Shown here piece after piece: positions 59,036-64,000 of a DNA stretch of 64,000 bases; the stretch's first letter is position 1, and every line of letters begins with the position of its first letter. Below the pieces are notes generated by a model. The model was not told where the DNA came from, ran no database searches, and saw nothing but the letters and a program-made list of their open reading frames with translations. The DNA is taken from NCBI RefSeq assembly GCF_003259365.1, contig NZ_QLLY01000002.1, positions 372,001-436,000 of the forward strand, read 5' to 3'. The position numbers and the translations under genes were made by a program. This stretch comes from Streptomyces sp. PsTaAH-137 (GTDB taxonomy: Bacteria; Actinomycetota; Actinomycetes; Streptomycetales; Streptomycetaceae).

Positions 59036-60130
59036 ATGACGGCGACCGCGACCCCGCCGACGGCGGCCGGGCCGAAGCCGCCCGCCGCAGCCCCTCGGAC
59101 GCGACGCAGCACGGCCTGGCTGCTGACGGCCGGACTCGCCGCGGCTCTGCTGCTGCTCGCCCTGCTCTCCGCGGGCATCGGCGCCTACCACATCGCGCCC
59201 GGCGACATCCTGGCCTCGGTCCAGCACCGGGCCGGGCTCGGCGGGCACGCGCTCGACCGGGTCGGCGAATCGGTCCTGTGGAACGTCCGCCTGCCCCGCG
59301 TCGTCCTCGCCCTCCTCGTCGGCGCCTCGCTGGGCTGCGCGGGCGCCCTGATGCAGGGCGTGTTCGGCAACCCGCTCGCCGAGCCCGGCGTCATCGGCAT
59401 CTCGTCGGGCGCGGCGGTCGGCGCGGTCGGCTGCATCGCGCTCGGCCTGAACTTCTTCGGTACGTGGACGATCACGGTCTGCGCGTTCGTGTCGGGCCTC
59501 GCCACGGTGCTCGTCGTCTACGTCATGTCCCGCTCGGGCGGCCGCACGGAGGTCGTCACGCTGATCCTGACCGGCATCGCCGTGAACGCCTTCGCGGGCG
59601 CGCTGATCGGCCTGTTCCTGTCCTACGCGGACACGGCCGCCGTCAACCAGATCACGTTCTGGCAGCTGGGCTCGCTGGCGCAGGCGACGTGGCCGAAGGT
59701 CCTCGCGGTCCTGCCCTGCGCGGCCGCCGGCCTGCTGATCGCGCCCTTCTACTCCCGCCGGCTCGACCTGCTCTCGCTGGGCGAACGCCCCGCGCGGCAC
59801 CTGGGCGTGGACGTGGAGAAGCTGCGGATCACGCTCATCCTCGTCATCGCGCTGCTCACGGCGGCGGCCGTGGCGGTGTCAGGTGTCATCGGCTTCGTCG
59901 GCCTGGTGATCCCGCACCTGCTGCGGATGCTGGCCGGTCCCGGTCACCGCTTCCTCGTCCCCGGCAGCGCGCTCGGCGGCGCGGTCGTCCTGGTGGGGGC
60001 CGATCTCGCCGCGCGCACGGTGGCGGCGCCCGCCGAACTCCCCATCGGGGTGCTCACCGCGCTGACCGGCAGCCCGTTCTTCTTCTGGCTGCTGCGCCGC
60101 ACCCGCCGCAAGCAAGGAGGCTGGGCATGA
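59036..60130 (+). CDS. hmuU: heme ABC transporter permease HmuU (FecCD family)
   Basis: A 364-aa FecCD-type permease with about ten segments, from residue 26 (AWLLTAGLAAALLLLALLSA). Family motifs are RLPRVVLALLVGASLGCAGA and GVFGNPLAEPGVIGISSGA near segments 2-3, and the cytoplasmic coupling loop GFVGLVIPHLLRML. It moves heme across the membrane with HmuV. It starts one base after the hmuT stop, and its own end overlaps the hmuV ATG by 4 bases. The first 20 residues are an Ala/Pro-rich extension. Confidence 0.95.
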   Translation: MTATATPPTAAGPKPPAAAPRTRRSTAWLLTAGLAAALLLLALLSAGIGAYHIAPGDILASVQHRAGLGGHALDRVGESVLWNVRLPRVVLALLVGASLGCAGALMQGVFGNPLAEPGVIGISSGAAVGAVGCIALGLNFFGTWTITVCAFVSGLATVLVVYVMSRSGGRTEVVTLILTGIAVNAFAGALIGLFLSYADTAAVNQITFWQLGSLAQATWPKVLAVLPCAAAGLLIAPFYSRRLDLLSLGERPARHLGVDVEKLRITLILVIALLTAAAVAVSGVIGFVGLVIPHLLRMLAGPGHRFLVPGSALGGAVVLVGADLAARTVAAPAELPIGVLTALTGSPFFFWLLRRTRRKQGGWA

Positions 60131-60963
60131 AGAGGCCGGTCATGAAGAGGTGGACCCGCTCACGGACGCTCCCCGAGCGGTACGCGCCCGGGGACACGGT
60201 CGCCGAGGCCCGCGCCCTCCGCGTCGACCTCGGCGGCCGGACCGTGCTCTCCGGCGTCGACCTGACGGTGCGGGCGGGCGAGGTGCTGGCTCTGGTCGGC
60301 CCCAACGGCGCAGGGAAATCGACCCTGTTGGCGGCACTGGCGGCGGACCTCCCCGTCGGCGCGGGCGACCTGCTGCTCCACGGCCGCCCGGCGTCCGCCT
60401 GGTCGGCACCCGAACTGGCCCTGCGCCGGTCCCTGTTGCCCCAGTCGGCGACGCTGTCCTTCCCGTTCCCGGTGGCGGACGTGGTGCGGATGGGACGGGC
60501 GCCCTGGGCGGGCACGGCGTACGAGGACGAGGACGAGGCGGTGATCGCGGCGGCGCTGGCGGCGACGGAGACGACGCCGTTCACGGCCCGCCCGTTCGCC
60601 GCGCTGTCCGGCGGCGAACGCGCCCGGGTCGCCCTGGCCCGCGTCCTCGCCCAGTCCGCCCAGCTCCTCCTCCTGGACGAGCCGACGGCCGCCCTCGACC
60701 TGCGCCACCAGGAACTGGTCCTGCGCGTCTGCCGGGAGCGGGCCGCCGCCGGTGACGCGGTGGTCGTGGTCCTGCACGACCTGGGCCTGGCCGCCGCCCA
60801 CGCCGACCGGACAGCGGTGCTCCACGGCGGCCGGGTCACAGCGGCGGGCCCCCCGGCCGAGGTCTTCACGGGGCCGCTGCTCAGTGAGGTGTACCAGCAT
60901 CCGGTGGAGGTACTGCCGCATCCGGGGAGTGGGGCGCCTTTGGTGGTGCCGGTGCGGCACTAG
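60127..60963 (+). CDS. hmuV: heme ABC transporter ATP-binding protein HmuV
   Basis: A 278-aa ATPase. Walker A is GPNGAGKST, the Q-loop follows in LLPQSA, the signature is ALSGGERARVALA, and Walker B is LLLLDEPTAALD, followed by the H-loop VVLHDLGLAA. It powers heme import through HmuU. Its ATG overlaps the hmuU stop (ATGA). The first 25 residues form a basic leader. It closes the iron-regulated operon; a small hypothetical gene begins 18 bp later. Confidence 0.95.
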   Translation: MKRPVMKRWTRSRTLPERYAPGDTVAEARALRVDLGGRTVLSGVDLTVRAGEVLALVGPNGAGKSTLLAALAADLPVGAGDLLLHGRPASAWSAPELALRRSLLPQSATLSFPFPVADVVRMGRAPWAGTAYEDEDEAVIAAALAATETTPFTARPFAALSGGERARVALARVLAQSAQLLLLDEPTAALDLRHQELVLRVCRERAAAGDAVVVVLHDLGLAAAHADRTAVLHGGRVTAAGPPAEVFTGPLLSEVYQHPVEVLPHPGSGAPLVVPVRH

Positions 60964-60980
60964 GTGCTTGGCTGGGCCTC

Positions 60981-61460
60981 ATGGTTGTCGTCGTCACGAG
61001 CGTCATCGCGGTCCTGGGCACCTTGCTGGGTGCGTCCCTCAGCCACCTGCTCCAGAGCAGGACCACGGCTCGCTCCGAGCGGTTCGCCCGGGGCGAGCGG
61101 CTGCGCCAGGAACGGATCGACGCCTACTGCACGTTCGGCGGGGCCCTGGCCAACTACCGCCGGGGTCAGATGGATTACTGGTACCCGCGACACGACGGCC
61201 GCACCGATGACCCAGCCGACCTGCACGAACTGCGGCGCGAGGCACAGCGGTTGCGGGCAGGGGCGATGGAGGCGATGTTCCGCGTTGAGCTACTGACCGA
61301 TGCCCCCGCGCTTCCGGCGCTCGCTCGCCGGGCGATGGATGCGGTGGACCGCATACCGCGGGCCGGCGACCGCGACGAGCTGGAGATCGCGCGGAACGCA
61401 TCCCGCACCCTCATTCACGAGTTCATCGCGGCGTCCCGGCCCCACGTCCAACTCCCCTGA
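60981..61460 (+). CDS. hypothetical membrane-anchored helical protein
   Basis: A 159-aa protein with one N-terminal membrane helix (about residues 3-22) and a long charged helical body, including SERFARGERLRQERIDAYCTF and LRREAQRLRAGAMEAMFRVEL; it probably forms a coiled coil in the cytoplasm. Homologues of this layout are common and uncharacterised in Streptomyces. It lies 17 bp after hmuV and may be co-transcribed, but it is not a known part of heme transport. The gap to the convergent MFS gene is 11 bp. Confidence 0.8.
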   Translation: MVVVVTSVIAVLGTLLGASLSHLLQSRTTARSERFARGERLRQERIDAYCTFGGALANYRRGQMDYWYPRHDGRTDDPADLHELRREAQRLRAGAMEAMFRVELLTDAPALPALARRAMDAVDRIPRAGDRDELEIARNASRTLIHEFIAASRPHVQLP

Positions 61461-61471
61461 CGCCTCGGGGG

Positions 61472-62815
61472 TCAAATGGCGTCGAGGCTCCGCCCGGTGG
61501 TCCGGGGCCCGAGCAGCCGCACGTTCACGCACAGCAGCACCATCAGCACGCCGGACCCGGCGAACACGGCCGTGGCGCCCAGGTCGTCGAGCACGTCGAG
61601 CGCGACGAACGGCAGGACCACCGAGGTGAGCCGGGACAGCGAGTAGGCGATGCCGATGGCGCTGGAGCGCAGGCCGGTCGGGAAGATCTCCGTCTGGTAG
61701 ACGTGGAAGGCGTTGGAGAAGATGTTGCTGCAGACGGTGAGCGCGAACCCGGCGCCGACGATCAGCCAGGAGGCGGACGCGAACCCGAAGACGAGCCCGA
61801 GACCGGCGATGCCGAGCGCCGAGGCGATGATCAGCGACCGGCGTTCGACGCGGTCGATCAGCGGCACGGACAGCGCCGAGCCGACCGGGTAGCCGAGATA
61901 GCTGAGGGCCGCGTAGGTCAGGGACTCGGTGACGGTGTGGCCCTTCGCCTGGAGCACGACCGGGGCGAGGGAGCCGAAGCCGTAGTAGCCGACGGTCTGG
62001 AGGACCTGGAAGATCCACCACATGACGGTGCGGCGCGCGTAGGGCGGCTTGAACATGCGCTTGAGCGGCACCCGTTCCTCGGTGACGGCGGCGAGCGGGT
62101 TCGCGCCCGCGCCGGGGTCGACGCCGGTGCGCGCCTCGATGTCCCGGACGATCGCCTCGGCCTCGGCGTGCCGCCCGCGCGAGGCGAGCCAGCGCGGCGA
62201 CTCGGGCAGCCGGGTACGCAGGAGCTGGATGAACGCGGCGCCGCACGCCCCCGCCACCAGCAGCCACCGCCACCCGTCGATGCCGAGCAGTTCGTGCCTG
62301 GCGACGAGCCGGGCGCCGAGCAGCGCGGCGACCGGCACTCCGACGAAGCCGAAGGTGTAGGCCCAGGCGATGTACCGGCCGCGCACGGCTCGGGGCAGGA
62401 ACTCCGCCAAGTACGTGTCCACGAGGACGAGTTCGGCGCCGAGCCCGAGCCCGGCGAGGAACCTGAGCACGGACAGCTGGGTGGCGTCCTGGGCGAAGGC
62501 GCAGGCGAGCGAGAAGAGCGAGTAGAGCCCGAGGTTGACGAGGAACATCCGCCGCCGCCCGAACCGGTCGGCGAGCACCGAGAGCACATTGGCACCGACG
62601 AACATCCCGAGGAACCCGGAGGCGATCAGCCACGACTTCTGGTCGCCCGACAGCTGCCAGGGCTCGGCGAGCGCGGCGGCGAGGACGCCGCCGAGGAACA
62701 CCTCGTACAGATCGAAGAAGGCCCCGATCCCGACGATCGCGGTCAGCCGTCTGTGCCACCCCCCGGCCTTCAACCGGTCGAGCCGCTCCGCCGCCGCCAT
62801 GCCCTGTGCACTCAT
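61472..62815 (-). CDS. MFS transporter, sugar porter/NiaP-like
   Basis: A 447-aa twelve-segment transporter. ADRFGRRRMFLVN is motif A after segment 2, RFLAGLGLGAELVLVDTYLAEFLP is the segment 4 and 5 stretch typical of the AAHS/NiaP and sugar-porter groups, and LPESPRWLASRGR marks the central loop. EIFPTGLRSSAIGI lies in the second half. It likely imports an organic acid, nicotinate-like compound or sugar; the substrate is uncertain. ATG at 62815 is used; an ATG at 62836 is possible. It is 77 bp downstream of rnpB on the same strand, with no clear promoter between. Confidence 0.88.
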   Translation of the reverse strand: MSAQGMAAAERLDRLKAGGWHRRLTAIVGIGAFFDLYEVFLGGVLAAALAEPWQLSGDQKSWLIASGFLGMFVGANVLSVLADRFGRRRMFLVNLGLYSLFSLACAFAQDATQLSVLRFLAGLGLGAELVLVDTYLAEFLPRAVRGRYIAWAYTFGFVGVPVAALLGARLVARHELLGIDGWRWLLVAGACGAAFIQLLRTRLPESPRWLASRGRHAEAEAIVRDIEARTGVDPGAGANPLAAVTEERVPLKRMFKPPYARRTVMWWIFQVLQTVGYYGFGSLAPVVLQAKGHTVTESLTYAALSYLGYPVGSALSVPLIDRVERRSLIIASALGIAGLGLVFGFASASWLIVGAGFALTVCSNIFSNAFHVYQTEIFPTGLRSSAIGIAYSLSRLTSVVLPFVALDVLDDLGATAVFAGSGVLMVLLCVNVRLLGPRTTGRSLDAI

Positions 62816-62892
62816 GGCGCCCGACGTTAGCTGCATAGGACACGCACATGAAAGAGGTGTTTCACCTGATGGAAGCCCAGGTGGGAGGTGGG

Positions 62893-63299
62893 GGCAGACG
62901 AGTCGGGCTGTACGCCGGGTTCTGTACCCCGGGACCTCGCGGTCGTCGGGGTGACGGCCATCCATCTAGGGCCGGCGTTGCCACCGGCCTCGTGCGGTCT
63001 ACCCGCGAACTCGGGCGGGCAGCCCTCGATCGTCCGCGCAGAGTCACCGAAGTGACTCCTCTTGACCTTGCTCCAGGTGGGGTTTACCTAGCCGCCTGAG
63101 TCACCTCAGGCGCTGGTGGTCTCTTACACCACCGTTTCACCCTTACCCGGCGCCGAAGCACCGGGCGGTCTGTTTTCTGTGGCACTGTCCCGCGGGTCAC
63201 CCCGGGTGGCCGTTAGCCACCACCTTGCCCTGTGGAGCCCGGACGTTCCTCGGGAGGTTCCGAAGAACCCCACGCGGCCGCCCGCCCGGCTCGTCTGCC
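62893..63299 (-). ncRNA. rnpB: RNase P RNA (class A)
   Basis: About 407 nt on the minus strand. Conserved class A blocks appear in order: GAGGAACGTCCGGGCTCCAC, CACAGAAAACAGACCGCC, GGTAAGGGTGAAACGGT, AAGAGACCACC, TAGGTAAACCCCACC, GGAGCAAGG and AGATGGATGGCCGTC, ending ACAGAACCCGGCGTACAG. The P1 helix is formed by 63284-63299 and 62893-62908 (15 of 16 pairs), which sets both ends. It is the catalytic RNA that matures the 5' ends of tRNAs. Apparent short reading frames over it are not genes. Confidence 0.97.
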
Positions 63300-63322
63300 G
63301 TCCGGCCATCTTACCTGCCGGT

Positions 63323-63901
63323 TCAGAGGAAGTCGGCCGTCTCCAGATCGAAGGCGAAGGGCTCAGGCAGGGCGACGGTCTTGCCGAAGGGGCGGGTGCA
63401 GTGCTCCCGGTAGTCGTCGCCCTCTGGGTCACTGAAGAGGGTCACCGAGGAGGCGTCCCGGTCGATGAGCAGGTAGAGCGGGATACCGCCCTGGGCGTAG
63501 CAGCGGCGCTTCGCCTCTCGGTCGGCCTGCGGCTTGCTGGAGGTCACTTCGACCACCAGGGCGACCCCCTCGCAGGGCATCCAGGGGTCGGCGCCGCGGA
63601 AGAGGCGGCGTTCCGCCGGTGCGAAGGTGCCGTCCGGGATCGCGTGATTCTTGGGGCAGGCGCCTCCGCGCTTGAGTTTCAGTCCCTTGTTCCCGGAAAA
63701 CTGCATGTCGGTCCGCGAACGCCTGATCACCTGGTTCAGGACCAGGCCGATGTAGTCCTCGTGGTCCCCGTCCGGCGGTGGCGTCACGACGATCTCCCCC
63801 TCGATCAGCTCCGCCCGGAATCCCTCCGGGGTGTCCAGCGCGAGGAAGCCCTCCAGCAGGACGTCTGCCTGCGTGAGCGGCTCGTGTGCCATGGCGGTCA
63901 T
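63323..63901 (-). CDS. Uma2 family (PD-(D/E)xK) protein
   Basis: A 192-aa protein of the Uma2/DUF820 family, which has a restriction-endonuclease-like fold. AELIEGEIVVTPPP begins the core; IPDGTFAP (Asp), VALVVEVTSSKPQADREAKR (Glu and Lys) and YLLIDRD give the PD-(D/E)xK residues. Streptomyces carry many paralogues of unknown role. AAGGAGG lies 8 bp before the ATG at 63901, making that the start. It is transcribed toward rnpB, with 23 bp between. Confidence 0.9.
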   Translation of the reverse strand: MTAMAHEPLTQADVLLEGFLALDTPEGFRAELIEGEIVVTPPPDGDHEDYIGLVLNQVIRRSRTDMQFSGNKGLKLKRGGACPKNHAIPDGTFAPAERRLFRGADPWMPCEGVALVVEVTSSKPQADREAKRRCYAQGGIPLYLLIDRDASSVTLFSDPEGDDYREHCTRPFGKTVALPEPFAFDLETADFL

Positions 63902-64000
63902 GTCACGCGCCTCCTTCGGTCGCTCGCCACGCTGGGGCATCGGGGGATCTCCTGTCGCCGAGATCGGGGACCGTTCCCTCGATCGTGGCACAGCCCGGGC

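Noticed and set aside
62848..63432. Short frames in the rnpB region
   Set aside because: They overlap a well-conserved structural RNA and have no ribosome sites or family similarity.

Overview
The window is high-GC (about 72%) actinobacterial DNA and almost certainly comes from a Streptomyces chromosome. The evidence is the strong GC bias at third codon positions, GTG starts, twin-arginine lipoproteins, a SARP/BTAD-type regulator, IdeR/DmdR1-type iron boxes, an actinobacterial RNase P RNA, and a gene order (glnA2 - DUF3105 - panB - BTAD regulator - F420 reductase - map - heme oxygenase - efeOBU - htaA/hmuTUV) that from memory follows the SCO2241-onwards region of S. coelicolor. No tRNA, rRNA or CRISPR array was found.

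Region 1 (1 to about 3.6 kb) is the end of an integrative element: a cluster of TGACGCA repeats, an excisionase with a TTA codon, a tyrosine integrase, and a lower-GC gene for an ApeA-like HEPN antiphage protein, next to the conserved chromosomal glnA2. Region 2 (3.7-9.1 kb) holds glnA2, two envelope proteins (DUF3105, DUF305) and a secreted S53 protease. Region 3 (9.1-15 kb) is a LacI-controlled carbohydrate locus: a 2-hydroxyacid dehydrogenase divergent from two ABC permeases, a binding protein and the LacI regulator, with GTAACC operators in the shared promoter. Region 4 (15-22.2 kb) has a DUF6153 protein with a multicopper oxidase, two MFS exporters, an exo/endonuclease-phosphatase family protein and a TetR regulator. 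Region 5 (22.3-29 kb) has panB, a long inverted repeat, and a DrrAB-type exporter preceded by 11-bp-spaced heptamers and followed tail-to-tail by a 1106-aa BTAD/NB-ARC/TPR regulator.

Region 6 (29-42 kb) has a site-2 protease homologue, F420 reductase, methionine aminopeptidase, heme oxygenase, efeOBU iron uptake, a degenerate primase-polymerase-like protein, a glycerophosphodiesterase and a TetR regulator with three operators ahead of a 62-aa glycine-rich gene. Region 7 (42-54.7 kb) is mostly single housekeeping or accessory enzymes: DDAH-like hydrolase, Rsm22, serine hydrolase, Bcr-type MFS, Gfo/Idh/MocA, PhoD, SDR, PhzF, DoxX, a MazG-MOSC fusion and a GT2 glycosyltransferase. Region 8 (54.8-61 kb) is a heme acquisition locus: two HtaA surface proteins divergent from hmuTUV around one iron box. 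Region 9 (61-64 kb) holds an MFS transporter, rnpB and a Uma2-family protein.

Two themes join the regions. The heme oxygenase, EfeOBU and HtaA/HmuTUV loci all carry iron boxes and form an iron and heme regulon. A family of long palindromes built on GCGCAGTTCCCCGCGCCCCT and its complement sits in at least eight intergenic gaps, mostly between convergent genes.
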